From the NCBI GenBank assembly GCA_963576475.1, contig OY754977.1, positions 16,440,033 through 16,504,032 on the forward strand: a stretch of DNA of 64,000 nucleotides, in the 5' to 3' direction. Position 1 is the stretch's first letter. Each line of letters opens with the position of its first letter. This DNA is from Molanna angustata. Its lineage: Eukaryota > Arthropoda > Insecta > Trichoptera > Molannidae. This document shows, in pieces, positions 47,015-57,512 of the stretch. The position numbers were made by a program, and so were the translations under genes. The notes under the pieces are model-generated. The model was given only the letters and a program-made list of their open reading frames with translations, did no database searches and was not told where the DNA came from.

Positions 47015-47225
47015 TAATTATCTTCTTCTTATTCTTCTTTTAGTAGGCTTGTTGGTCTGTAACATAAAAAACTATGCCTCCTGAGATGACGAAGTCCAAC
47101 TGTCGCTCCATCTCTTGGTTGGTATTCCGGGTAGACGACGACCAGAAAGGATTTCATTTGCTGCTACATACGCAAGTATATCACTGTCAATTCTGGCTAC
47201 GTGGTCCATCAAAATAAACGGGTAC
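47015..47225 (-). pseudogene. LINE 3' end, family C
   Basis: The minus strand encodes a degraded PGIPTKRWSDS-like GRP block and ends in AAGAAGAATAAGAAGAAG (TCTTCTTC on the plus strand near 47025). It has the same terminal layout as 13045 and 44870 and is very short. Confidence 0.55.
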
Positions 47226-47250
47226 ATATATTTAAATAAAATTAAATTAA

Positions 47251-47881
47251 GGGGGGGACTGCTGCCAACGTACCTATTTTTTCAATTTGAATTTGCGTTA
47301 TTACTACAAAATGAATCATTTTGAAAAAAATAACCTAGTTAGTTTGGATATTAATAAATAAAAATATACCTTAATTTTTTAAATATGTTCTGCATATATT
47401 CTTGTAGGAAAATAATAAGCATACCCCAATTTTTGACATTTATCTTAAATTTCTAAAAAACTATAAGGTATGGACCATTATATTTTTTTATAAATTAAAG
47501 AAGATCAAAATATCTGAAAAATACGATGTAATGTTGCATTAATGCATCAGGTTAAGTTAATAAACCAAAAAAACTTATATTTCGTAATGGCGCTGAATGG
47601 AAAATAAATGTTTTTTAGGTTTATTTTCTAAACCTGAAGCATTAATGCAACGTCACATCATATTTTTCTAGATTTTATTAAAAATATAAGATAAACGTTG
47701 AAAATCGGGGTATATCATTATTTTTTTACACATATTTATACAGAACATTATCAAAAAGTAAAGATATATTTTTCTTTACGAATACCCAAACTATCTAAAT
47801 TATTTTTTTCAAAACGATTTGATAAGAAATAATGATGGTATATCAAATTGAAAAATAGGTACGTTGGCAGCAGTCCCCCCC
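47251..47881. mobile_element. TTAA long-TIR element (piggyBac-like), copy 1
   Basis: TTAA (47247-47250 and 47882-47885) flanks ends starting GGGGGGGACTGCTGCCAACG and their inverse. Complementarity between the halves continues for nearly 300 bp, including GTTGCATTAATGCATCAGG with CTGAAGCATTAATGCAACG near the centre. The element is thus an imperfect palindrome. A TTAA target and G/C-run termini fit piggyBac-type non-autonomous elements. No transposase remains. Confidence 0.85.
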
Positions 47882-47885
47882 TTAA

Positions 47886-48580
47886 ATAGTGGAATAAATT
47901 AAAGTTTTTTTTTATTCAAATTCAATGGGTATCAAGCAGAGTCTGAATACTTTTGTGTGTGTATCGATTGACAATTGTGTACTCACATCTAATGGAGGTT
48001 TATTTCTGTTTACCTAATGCTTGTGTGAGAATTGGGGAATTGCAAGATGTAATATGTCTTGGTCGGGAAGAAAAATCGGAGAATTACCTCCTCCTGCCAT
48101 TTAAATACACGTGTATCCAAAATTTTCTTTTTAATATTGTACCATCCCAAATGTTTTCCGGTCATTGGTTAAAATAATAAAAAAAAGATTACGTAGAAAA
48201 AATCAGAATTAATATATGTATTCAAAAATATTAATTGGGTTTATTTTTGTACAATGCCGATATTGTTTGGCAATTCGCAAATATATTATCTCAAAATGGT
48301 AGAGTTTACATTGTTTTCGCCATTCATATTTAGTGCCAATATGTTAGTGATATGATAGTGTTAGTATTTTTCAGTTATTCATATAAACAAAACATCAAAT
48401 CCAAGATACGATACAAGGATGGAGAGGATTGGGACTTCAAAGAGTTTTTCGACTGTAACCTCAGAGTCGAAAAGGCGGTAGTTTAGAAAAAGCACTGTAT
48501 CACTGTTTAGGGAGGCAATGAATAAGTTTGAGTTAACCCAAAACCTCCACATAATCCACAGAATAATTTAAAAATATATT
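47886..48580. other. no recognisable feature
   Basis: AT-rich sequence without supportable features. Confidence 0.5.
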
Positions 48581-48582
48581 TT

Positions 48583-49567
48583 AACTTGTTGCATGTAACA
48601 CATGAGATCCAACTGTCGATAGCGATAGTACGTATAGTTGAAGAATAAGTACCAAACTATAAACCCATAAATACAAATTATTTAATATTTTAAGATATTT
48701 GGTTTTCTATATAACACATGTACCTAGGTTTGTATGTCAAGATAGGATAGTATGGAGGTCAGTCTTTTGATCCTACCCAGAATATGAAAATGTATGTATG
48801 TTTGGAGATTAGTATCATACCTACTATTAAGTCTTCTTAGATATTGTGTGTAGGCTACTGCCATACAAATTGTATGAAGCAATGTCGTCACTAAATTAAA
48901 TTTTTATAAAAATTGTTAAAAAAAAACTGAGATGTGCTAATACAATGTTAGTATTTTTTATAGAAAATTAAATTGTCTAGTTGGGGTTTTTCGGCTTTTT
49001 TCGATATTAAAAAAAATGGAAATATAGGCAGTTAAACTCATAAATTTATCATAAAAAAAATATTTTTCTTATTTAAAAATGTTTGAGAAACCCTGGAATT
49101 TAAAAAAAAAACGAATTTCAGTTTTTGTATTTGTCTATGTTTATATCATTTTTCAGCGTTCTAGCTTTTACGGTTTCTGAGATATATGGAAAAATAAACC
49201 AAAATTTCAAAAGTTGATAACCCCTGACTGAAACAAAAATTCACAATTCTGAGTATAAAAGTTTCGTAGGCTTATAACTGTTAATATATTCTGAAATTTT
49301 GGGCTCTGTAAATTGAGCGGATCAAAAGTTATAAGGGCGGGGGGGGGGGGGACACACAGACACACAAAACTCACATAAAATGTTCTCCTCCGAATTCTGA
49401 GTAAATTCATGTATGGGTACATATATGCTGCGAGGCCTCTAGTTGGTGTTATTAGCATGCAAGAAGTCCACTACGCCATACAAAATGTTTCTTCGTACAC
49501 GCATCTTGACTTGATAATGTCGATTCATTCAGAGAATTGAATTCTCATGAACGAATCGACAGTCGGA
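48583..49567 (+). mobile_element. Helentron-like element, family H1
   Basis: Left CTTGTTGCATGTAACACATG plus TCCAACTGTCGATAGC. Right TCGATTCATTC...GAACGAATCGA hairpin with the inverted CGACAGTCGGA end. The core microsatellite is reduced to a G run (49338-49351) and GACACACAGACAC. It is otherwise colinear with the copies at 15985 and 24792. Confidence 0.75.
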
Positions 49568-49890
49568 TTATTGTTTGCTTGTTCCTTTTACTTTTGCTAT
49601 GAGAATTACAAATTTTAGGCGGAGTAATATTTGATGTTCCTTTTCTCATCGTGTTTCGAATGTACCCGCCCAATGATAATGAAATAAAAAGAAATAATGA
49701 ATAAATTGAATAAATAACAAATATGTTTAGGTATTCCTACTTTTATATAAGTGAAAACATGTTACTTAGGCATGAAATTGTATGTATCATTTTTGTTTTT
49801 ATTATTTTTATTATATTGTATGCTGTATGTTTTCCAAATAAAATAAAAAAATGTTTATAATTATTGAAAAAAAATCGATGGATGAAAATG
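49568..49890. other. no recognisable feature
   Basis: AT-rich; ends in an AATAAAATAAAAAAATG stretch that may be a LINE or SINE tail. Confidence 0.4.
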
Positions 49891-49891
49891 A

Positions 49892-50026
49892 AAAATATGA
49901 ACACATATTCTACAATCGATTTATTTCACTCCCGGCGACCGTTTCGGCTTACAAGGCCATAATCAACTGGCCGTCGGGAGTGAAATACATCGATTGTAGA
50001 ATTATGTACATGTGTTCATATTTTTG
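49892..50026 (-). mobile_element. Penelope-like fold-back with hammerhead-like core
   Basis: Arms AATATGAACACAT...ATTTCACTCCCGGCGAC and their complement enclose a loop. On the minus strand the loop reads as a hammerhead-like core: TTGATTA (49961-49967), GGC-TTGTAA-GCC stem II, GAAAC (49942-49946) and GGTC (cleavage triplet at 49938-49940). The arms form an extended stem I. The essential G of CUGAUGA is T here, so catalysis is unlikely. The tail after the palindrome (CATGATGGAGTTCTACAAAT) resembles that of the element at 25279 (TAATGGAGTTTCACCACGAA). Confidence 0.65.
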
Positions 50027-50282
50027 TTTTCATGATGGAGTTCTACAAATTAGAAGCCATTGCAATCAAAAGATTGAAAAGTGCGCATAACAATAGATCT
50101 TAATATTAATTTGTAAGGCATGTTTTTATATCATACTCAAAATAAAATAACATGTAGGTAATTAAATATTAAACAAGTTATTATCATTACACACAGCATA
50201 AATATATCAGTCAATATTTATAATAATACCATACTTAGGAAAATAATATCAAACCCGTGTTTTTCTTTGAACAATTACTTAA

Positions 50283-50934
50283 GGGGGGGTACTGCTGCCA
50301 ACGTACCTATTTTTTCGATTTGAATTTGCGTCATTACTACAAATCGTATCATTTTGAAAATAATAACCTAGTTAGTTTGGATATTAATAAATAAAAATAT
50401 ACCTTAACTTTTTAATTATGTTTTGTATACATTCTTGTAGGTAAATAATAAGCATACCCCAATTTTTGACATTTATCTTAAATTTCTAAAAAACTATAAG
50501 GTATAGAGCATTATATTTTTTTATAAATTAAAGAAGATCAAAATATCTGGAAAAATACGATGTAACGTTGCATAAATGCATCAGGTTAAGTTAATAAACC
50601 AAAAAAACTTATATTTCGCAATGGCGCTGAATGGAAAATAAATGTTTTTTAGGTTTATTTTCTAAACCTGAAGCATTAATGCAACGTCACATCGTATTTT
50701 TCTAGATATTGTCTTCTTTAATTTAAAAAAAAATATGCTGAACTACGCCTTATATTTTATTAAAAATATAAGATTAACGTTGAAAATCGGGGTATGCCAT
50801 TATTTTTCTACAAGAATTTATACAGAACATTATCAAAAAGTAACTATCTAAATTATTTTTTTCAAAACGATTTGATAAGAAATAATGATGGTATATCAAA
50901 TTGAAAAATAGGTTCGTTGGCAGCAGTTCCCCCC
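50283..50934. mobile_element. TTAA long-TIR element (piggyBac-like), copy 2
   Basis: The same family as 47251. TTAA lies at 50279-50282 and 50935-50938, with termini GGGGGGGTACTGCTGCCAAC and GTTGGCAGCAGTTCCCCCC. The interior is colinear with copy 1. This copy keeps an extra segment (TGTCTTCTTTAATTTAAAAA near 50709) that copy 1 has lost, so the ancestor was more symmetrical. Confidence 0.85.
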
Positions 50935-50938
50935 TTAA

Positions 50939-52740
50939 CCAATTATTTATTAAATGATCATTAGCCATACCGCTAAAATAATACTATTGGAAATATGCTT
51001 AAGATAAGACTCTTCAAATGTTCTTGTGAAATCTCTGTATCAAATACCTACATATTATATGTTATTGTTTTATTTTGAGATAACAAAAAATAATAATGCA
51101 TGTATACATACATTATAGCAAAGTGATATCTCGCGTAACTTTTATATTTTTGTAATTGGTTACATCTCTATAGACTGAGAAATTTCTTGAAAACTCATTT
51201 GTTAAAACCAACTGTTAATAAGACATTGATTCATATATAACTTTCATTTATTTTAAATAATCTTACATGAAATTTAAAATCAATTGAAAAAAGAAACGAA
51301 AAATAAATTGGTAAATAAGATGAAAAATAAAATTAAATGATTAATGAAAGATATAAAATATAAAAATAAAAAAGTTATTTACAATATTAGTAATCATAAG
51401 GGTTGATAGGTAGTATATCGACCTCCTCAGAACCTAATCTTTTGATATGTTTAGGATCTGGATGGGTGAATTATTCATATTTGAAATGATCGGTGCATTA
51501 TTTGTAGCAATTTATGTTGATCAATTAAATAATGTACATTTTGCGCATTGATCTGTCAATTCATTTGATGAAGTAGGTATACAACGTAATAATAATAATT
51601 CAGTTATTTGTAGTACTTAATATCATTAATAAATCGGCCATCGCCGTAAACAAACTTGAAACAAACTAACTATTTACATGCTATTCATAATTTTTTTTTC
51701 CAAAATTCATTTCACTCTGATTCCCGATTTACAATTGCTGGGTAATAAACAAACTAGACATTAAATTTAGGTTTGGGTATCGTTTTTTTAGTTGTACATA
51801 CAATACTAATGAACCCGCATTTGCCAAAAATATCACAAAATATTCGGCTTGCTATTATTATAGAGTGGAACGTTCTTACATAGGCTAAGATTTTTTAAGA
51901 ATAATGTAAAAAAAACGATTATATTTTTTAATTGAAGATTTGGAGAGCCGAACCTACTTTAAGTAGGGAAAGGTCAAGAAAAGCATCCCAATTCTTGTAT
52001 AACTTAAATTGAATGATAGGTACCTACCTACATATATTTTTTGAAATATTTTTAATGTATCCCTATGTCTTGTAATATCCATGTTGACTAAGATTATATT
52101 GAGTAATTAGGAAATTAGATTAATTCGATAATTTATCTTTTACATACTTATACCTACTCTTTTCTTCATCGGATTAAAGAATACTTCACACAAATCAATA
52201 AATTTGCACGTGTTTCGTTTTATAAAAAAACATTGTCATAGAAACAACTGAATTTGAGATAGAAAATGAAAACTTAGATAACAAGACCTCACTTGACAAC
52301 TTGACACACTCAAGATTATTTGTTTTATACTCCGTGGCACATAGGAACAATGTCGAGCGGAATCCATTCAAGGTCACACCCGTTCACAGATGTGGTGTTA
52401 TGTCGTGCTGCGCTTTCTACTGCGAACTTGTGTCGATCACTTGTACCTTTTGTGTCTGCTTTGTCGATACGTCGTATCTATGTATGTATCTGTAGTCGGC
52501 GACACCAAAGTGATTCCTCATCCTCTATGGATTGAAAACAAATTATCCCTTTCAGATCGAACACGAATTGGTGCTCTCGTGCACAAAGTCATATACTGAT
52601 ATGCTACATATTATGAACAGATCACAAAGGTTTCTATATTACACATCATGACATGGTTTCATTACACGTATTATTGATTCTTCGTCTATAGTTTCAATCT
52701 TGGGGATTGGTCAGCAGAATAGCGATGCATCTCTTTTTCT
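50939..52740. other. no recognisable gene
   Basis: AT-rich to 52280. 52300-52600 is more balanced, with overlapping short frames in all three plus frames, which argues against a real exon. Nothing is assigned. Confidence 0.45.
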
Positions 52741-53130
52741 ACTCGGCTCGCCCTTCAGCGGCTCTCTTCAACTCTATGTAGGAGATACAATGCATGTCGT
52801 CGCGGACCTGTTCTAAATACTCCCGGTGCGCGGTGGGGACTCCGCTTTGACAGTTGATCCCTCAACCATCCCCTCCAAGACGATGATTAGGAGATCTCCG
52901 TGTCGAAACACATAGTCTATCAAATTTGTACGCCTTTTCGAAATGGTGTTTGACTTGTGCCTTCCTGATGAAACTGTAGGTATATAACTAATGGATACGG
53001 GAGAAGTCTAAGGTAAACAAAGTGGCGTGGAAAAAAGCTTCTTTGGAGTATAATTAGGCCGACCATAACGTGCATGATGACAGCTTACATTGAGATAATC
53101 TGGAGAACCAACTCTTTAAAAACATATTAT
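52741..53130 (-). pseudogene. possible LINE coding remnant
   Basis: Minus-strand codons such as YLEQVRDDMHCISYIELKRA and AAEGRAE are open and of balanced composition, resembling the linker before the RT domain of insect LINEs. No catalytic motif is visible, so the call is weak. Confidence 0.3.
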
Positions 53131-53149
53131 ATCAAATGTTGTATATACG

Positions 53150-54115
53150 CATAGGGGAAAAAATCCAATATTTGCGCAAATGCATCTTTTAAGATATATT
53201 CGATTTACTTACACATTCGTACAAATAGGTAAACAAGCCAAAAATGCAATAATGTATCTGGCGCAGTCACAATATGTATCATCATTCGTCCTTTTCCTCA
53301 TGTCTGAGGATAGCGGCTGCAGTCCGTCGCCACACGTACATATGGCCCGCCTCCATGCCAATCTGTTTTGGGCTGAACGCAGAGCACCAGTCACCGAAGA
53401 CCCCATTGTGGACTTAAACAAATCGCTCCATCTGGTCGGTGAGCGACCACGAGATCTCCGTCCCCCACGCTGCCCATCACAAAAAGCTTCTCGAGGCAGT
53501 CTGGTTCCCTTCTGGCAATGTGTCCAAAGAATTGAAGGATACGTCTCTAACATATCGTCGATAGACGATCCTCGATCTTTAGCTCGTCTAGAATTGACAC
53601 ATTTGTTCTTCTGGCTTTCCATGGGATGCGCAACATACGCCTCCAGCACCACATTTCGAAAGCATCGATGCTCTTTCGCTCTGACTCCCTAAGTGTCCAT
53701 GTTTCCACACCATACAGGAACATCGGGAATATCAGAGCCCTGATGAGTCTAGCCTTCGTGTTTTTCGTGATGGTCCTGTCCTTCCATACTCTTATGAGCA
53801 AAATGTATAAGGACCGTTAATTTCATTGTTTATAATAAACCAACTTATCAATAGATTGCTTTACAAAAACGTTTCTTCGTTACTTCATTAATGGCAATAG
53901 TAAAAATGTCCAATTTTCAAACGATCTATTTTTCATTATTAAATTATATAGAACTTCACTCAAAACTGCATTGATAAGGGAACTCAACGAGAAGGCATAG
54001 TTGGTGTACGCAAGCGCATAAAGTGATCGCATAAACCAGCCCTGTGATTAGAGTTCCTGGTTCTTCTATAATATTCTAACTTCGTCTCTATTGAGAAAAA
54101 TTGTCTGTAAAAGAA
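53150..54115 (+). mobile_element. palindrome-unit family U, single copy split by a LINE
   Basis: Starts GGGGAAAAAATCCAATATTT, then ATTCGATTTACTTACACATT and GTATCTGGCGCAG, matching the right arm at 58070-58180. It resumes near 53815 with TTATAATAAACCAACT and runs to CGCATAAAGTGATCGCATAA and CTTCGTCTCTATTGAG. About 435 bp of family U remain once the LINE is removed, and the copy is visibly diverged. Confidence 0.65.
53275..53810 (-). pseudogene. LINE 3' end, family D, nested in a U copy
   Basis: Frame 53547-53801 encodes VWKDRTITKNTKARLIRALI, FPMFLYGVETWTLRESERKS, IDAFEMWCWRRMLRIPW and TNVSILDELKIEDRLSTIC. Frame 53209-53652 continues with GRSPTRWSDLF and the closing residues. This is a textbook RT C-terminal tail of an insect LINE. 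One frameshift separates the two parts. Catalytic RT and endonuclease are missing. Confidence 0.88.
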
Positions 54116-54119
54116 TTAC

Positions 54120-54330
54120 ACAGGGTCAATAAGGCGGCTTACTATGATCACGGTTTCAATGTGAACGGGCCTTTTAAGTGGAATAAATTGACCCTTGACA
54201 TAAGTTGACTTCGGTTGACTGCTTAAGATTGACTTGTTTCTTAGAGCCAACATATAAGCTATAGCGCCCTTGGAATGATCTGAAGGGCGCTTTTTTAATT
54301 TTCCTCGTATTATAACGATCGGATCGAACG
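54120..54330 (-). repeat. dispersed repeat family R
   Basis: The reverse complement matches 21320-21500 (GCTATAGCTTATATGTTGGC, AAGAAACAAGTCAATCTTAA, AAAGGCCCGTTCACATTGAA). The open frames across it are chance. Confidence 0.6.
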
Positions 54331-54549
54331 ACAATGGCACAGAGTAGCGAGGGGAAGGGAATCATTGAGGTGGAGTGTCGAAGGTGATGGACGACAGCTG
54401 ATTAAAAAGAACGACTTAACTGAAAAAGAAATAAAATAAAATTACAAAGAATTTAAGGGGGGGGGGGATAAAATGACATTGACAGGTCCATGTGTAATAA
54501 AAGTGAAACATCAATTAATTTTGCATTTTTGTTTCTTTGTTTGAACCTC

Positions 54550-54760
54550 ACCACGATATTTATACTCTCCACACTATGGAATAGTGGAATATTGATATCA
54601 TTTATGTAAAGTCCATAAACTTAGAGATGATTAGTTTTTCATAGATATCCGTTAATTTCTTCTCTATGATTTCATTTGTACAAATTTTCAAAATGCTCTC
54701 ACGGTCTGGAAAATCGAGGTATTTTTATAATATTTAAAATTTTGATACAATAAAAACACA
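54550..54760 (-). mobile_element. Helentron-like family H2, 3' end
   Basis: On the minus strand, GTGAGAGCATTTTG, ATAGAGAAGAAATTAACGG and one TATGAAAAACTAATCATCTC module lead into CTATTCCATAGTGTGGAGAG, the terminal block at 9408-9427. The order agrees with the end of the large element, but one module is missing. Confidence 0.7.
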
Positions 54761-54863
54761 CTCATCAAAATCCATTCAAGGATGTGAAAAAAATTAAATA
54801 TTTGTATGAAAAATGAATATAACAGAAATAAAATAAAATTAAGTGATTAACTTGATATTGATA

Positions 54864-55052
54864 TTGTATGTGTCTCTATAAACAAATTTAATCTTTTTAA
54901 AGATATAACTTTGTATTAACCACGTTTTTTTAAAAAACGTGGTTAATACAAAGTTATATCTTTAAATTTAATTTGTTAAATATGAACCACAAAGTTAACA
55001 TTCAAACATTTGAAAAAAAAAATTTAATCTTTTTATAGAGACACATACAATA
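54864..55052. mobile_element. fold-back element
   Basis: Outer inverted repeats ATTGTATGTGTCTCTATA (54864-54881) and TATAGAGACACATACAAT. An inner near-perfect hairpin has AAAGATATAACTTTGTATTA...CCACGTTTTTT against its complement. There is no ORF and no hammerhead core. It probably inserted into the neighbouring H2 copy. Confidence 0.65.
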
Positions 55053-55137
55053 GGCAGTGATAACCGAACACCGCATTCTTCTATCTTGACACATATACAT
55101 ACATTGCCTCATCAACATTGATACACTATCTCATCTT

Positions 55138-55266
55138 GCTAGTAAAGCAATTTTTCTTAAAAATTTTCAACGGATATCATGTAGAAAGTGCATACTATGA
55201 GTTTCGTAACAATGTTTTTGTGTGTATGGTGTATTGTGAAAACTTTTGTCCTCTGGGAATCTTATA
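55138..55266 (-). mobile_element. Helentron-like family H2, internal fragment
   Basis: The reverse complement matches 9239-9360 (CAGAGGACAAAAG, CCATACACACAAAAACA, GAAACTCATAGTATGCA, TACATGATATCCGTTGA). It is cut by the LTR element at 55271. Confidence 0.65.
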
Positions 55267-55270
55267 TTTG

Positions 55271-55445
55271 TGTGGGGATTGAGGAGGCAAGCCCCTCTGG
55301 CTTGCCTATATAAATCCCCACCAACGACGAGCCAAGACAGTTCTCATTTAACATTCTCACTGGCAAGTCAATAAACACAATGTAACCCAATCAGCAGTTT
55401 TAATATCTTCCCACTATATGTAGGTACCCACCATACTTCTATATA
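55271..55445 (+). repeat. 5' LTR
   Basis: TGTGGGGATTGAGG to CTTCTATATA. It contains a perfect 9-bp hairpin, AGGCAAGCC/GGCTTGCCT, near its start, TATATAAA (55307), an initiator-like CAGTTC about 31 bases downstream, and AATAAA (55370). The order is U3, TATA, start, polyadenylation signal, as expected of a compact LTR. The end is TA rather than the usual CA. Confidence 0.9.
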
Positions 55446-55446
55446 G

Positions 55447-55465
55447 TGGTGAAACCCGACGTGAT
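55447..55465 (+). promoter_or_regulatory. primer-binding site
   Basis: TGGTGAAACCCGACGTGAT starts one base after the LTR. It closely resembles the complement of a tRNA-Trp 3' end as I recall it (TGGTGACCCCGACGTGAT), with one substitution and one extra base. Confidence 0.7.
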
Positions 55466-55769
55466 ATATACCTATAGTGGGAACAGTGTTGATGTTTAGA
55501 AATTTTGTAATTTGAGCCTTCGTGAACCGTGGACTAGATAACGAATTCGTCCTACACGTTCGTCACAGTGCAAGCTTGCAAAAATAAACATCAAGCGATA
55601 ACACTGCTGTGAAAATTCAATACTGCTGACACTTACTTTGTTTTGTCGTGAGAACTCATAATCTGAGAAGTGACTACTGCCCCATCGTGATGTCTACCAC
55701 GCTACCAGCAACTCCCGCCTGCGAACTTTTCTGAATCCCGTCAAGCTATATCCGCTTGACCACGACAAT

Positions 55770-56000
55770 CCAAGCCGCTCGCTCTCATCTCATCGCCTCC
55801 ACGACAAGCCCAAGCTGCTCGCTCTCGTCTCATCGCCTCCATGAAAAGCCCAAGCAGCTCGCTCTCGTCTCATCGCCACTACGACAAGCCCAAGCGGCTC
55901 GCTCTCGTCTCATCGCCACCACGACAAGCCCAAGCCGCTCATCCGTGTCTCGTCGACATGACAAGCCGATACCGCTCATCCTTGTCTCATCGAGAGATAA
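55770..56000 (+). repeat. 40-bp minisatellite inside the LTR element
   Basis: CAAGC.GCTCGCTCTCGTCT recurs at 55771, 55811, 55851, 55891 and 55931, exactly 40 bp apart, then decays. Because 40 is not a multiple of three, each unit is read in a new frame, yet the frame at 55756-56130 stays open (AAxSHLIASTTSPS-like and KPKxLALVSS-like blocks). It is the only GC-rich, CT-skewed part of the element. Confidence 0.92.
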
Positions 56001-57311
56001 CGAAACCAGACCAGGACTTAAATTTTTGATAAAGACATTCTCTTTACCTTCGTGCTCCTGCCAGACATGGACTCACATCTTTGCTGACACACGCAAGAAA
56101 TCATCTCACCGATTCACAACCCATGATTGAGGACCTAGTGTTCACTTTACAGCTCCTGCAAAAGGAAGTAAAGTCACTAACAAGCATCCTCAGCAGGCTA
56201 AACTGTAGGACCACTCCAAAGCTGTCAGACTCACTTGACATGCCGTAAACAACAAGCAACCTCATCAGGCTATACTGGAAGACCATTCCAAAGCTGTTAA
56301 TCACTTGACACGCCGTAAGCAACAAGCAAAATCAACAACACCATCTCGCTCATAGATTTTCTCTCCAACACCTTTTCCTCATCTGGAAGACGTCCTGCAA
56401 CTACCAGTACGTTTTGCAATACAACCCACTCGAGAAGTCCAAGATCCAACGTAGGATCAAGCCAAAAGCAAAGAAGAGCACGACCAAGCAACAATTTCTC
56501 TGTCCGGCCTATACAAACACCGGAAGACCAGGATTACGTATGCCAGTACCTACAGCTACTCGATCTCTGGAATTCAACATCCGGTCAACAAGAACCAACA
56601 GCAACCAAATCAACATTTTCATCAAATCGTTCTACCTTTTAGTGTCCTCTAAGTGTTTTCAAAATAATGTATTCTATCGTAACAAAAAAACTTCAGTCGT
56701 GAATTTACGCAACCTCGTTTATATTATTCGTGTTATCTACAACATACTATACAGTGTCAAAATACTCCTGCTGCATATATAAACTTTTCAGTATCTACAA
56801 TATCATACAAGCAAGATTTTTTATATATTTCGTTAATTTCCATTATGCCAACTAATCATTCTCACACGGCTAAGTTCAGGTGTTTTTCTAAGGAACTGCA
56901 GACCTTGATTAATAACTGAACTTCAATCTCAGCAAATCTGATCAATTTGCTGACTAAAAAATTAAACATAAAAAATCTCGTTTTCTTTGTACCATTTTAA
57001 TTTATTTTTCTTTGTAATATGATACGCAGCGCCGAATGCTTAACAGCAATCCGAATGTTATCTATTTATAATATAGTCAAACAAGCAACACATAACATTA
57101 TGCAATTTGAGACATTTCTTCATATCTTAGTTAATAATATTTTTCCATTCAATGTACACATTGCACGATTCCAATGTTTCTCAAACTTTGAATATTTATT
57201 TTACATGTTTGATAATCTTTTATGTTCACACTGTTAAATCATACAATGTATTTTACTGTTTTTACAAATTATGTATGTCAAATTTAATTGTTATATGTAG
57301 CGTTATCACTT

Positions 57312-57320
57312 AGAGGGGAG
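57312..57320 (+). promoter_or_regulatory. polypurine tract
   Basis: AGAGGGGAG lies three bases before the 3' LTR, where plus-strand priming is expected. Confidence 0.75.
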
Positions 57321-57323
57321 CAC

Positions 57324-57494
57324 TGTGGGGATTGAGGAGGCAAGCCCCTCTGGCTTGCCTATATAAATCCCCACCAACGACGAGCCAAGACAGTTCTCAT
57401 TTAACATTCTCACTGGCCAGTCAATAAACACAATGTAACCCAATCAGCAGTTTTAATATCTTCCCACTATAGGTACCCACCATACTTCTATATA
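57324..57494 (+). repeat. 3' LTR
   Basis: 171 bp, identical to the 5' LTR except for a 4-bp deletion (CCACTATAGGTACCC versus CCACTATATGTAGGTACCC) and one A/C change in CTGGCAAGTC. Confidence 0.9.
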
Positions 57495-57512
57495 TTTGTT
57501 TAAGAATCTAAT

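Larger units (their letters stand above)
55271..57494 (+). mobile_element. non-autonomous LTR retrotransposon
   Basis: 2,224 bp with LTRs of 175 and 171 bp that differ by one 4-bp indel and about one substitution, and a 4-bp TSD TTTG (55267-55270, 57495-57498). The 5' LTR is followed by a primer-binding site and the 3' LTR is preceded by a purine tract. The internal 1.88 kb has no protease, RT or integrase and no gag I recognise. It carries a 40-bp minisatellite and a short frame. Reverse transcriptase and integrase must come from elsewhere. The near-identical LTRs point to a recent insertion. Confidence 0.88.

Noticed and set aside
52301..52599. Host exon with three overlapping plus-strand frames
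   Set aside because: All three frames are open by chance composition, with no domain and no clear splice pair.
53180..53692. 170-codon plus-strand protein
   Set aside because: The minus strand carries recognisable LINE RT-tail motifs; the plus frame is its shadow.
55756..56130. gag protein of the LTR element
   Set aside because: The frame is mostly a 40-bp minisatellite translated in rotating frames; no gag domain or zinc knuckle.
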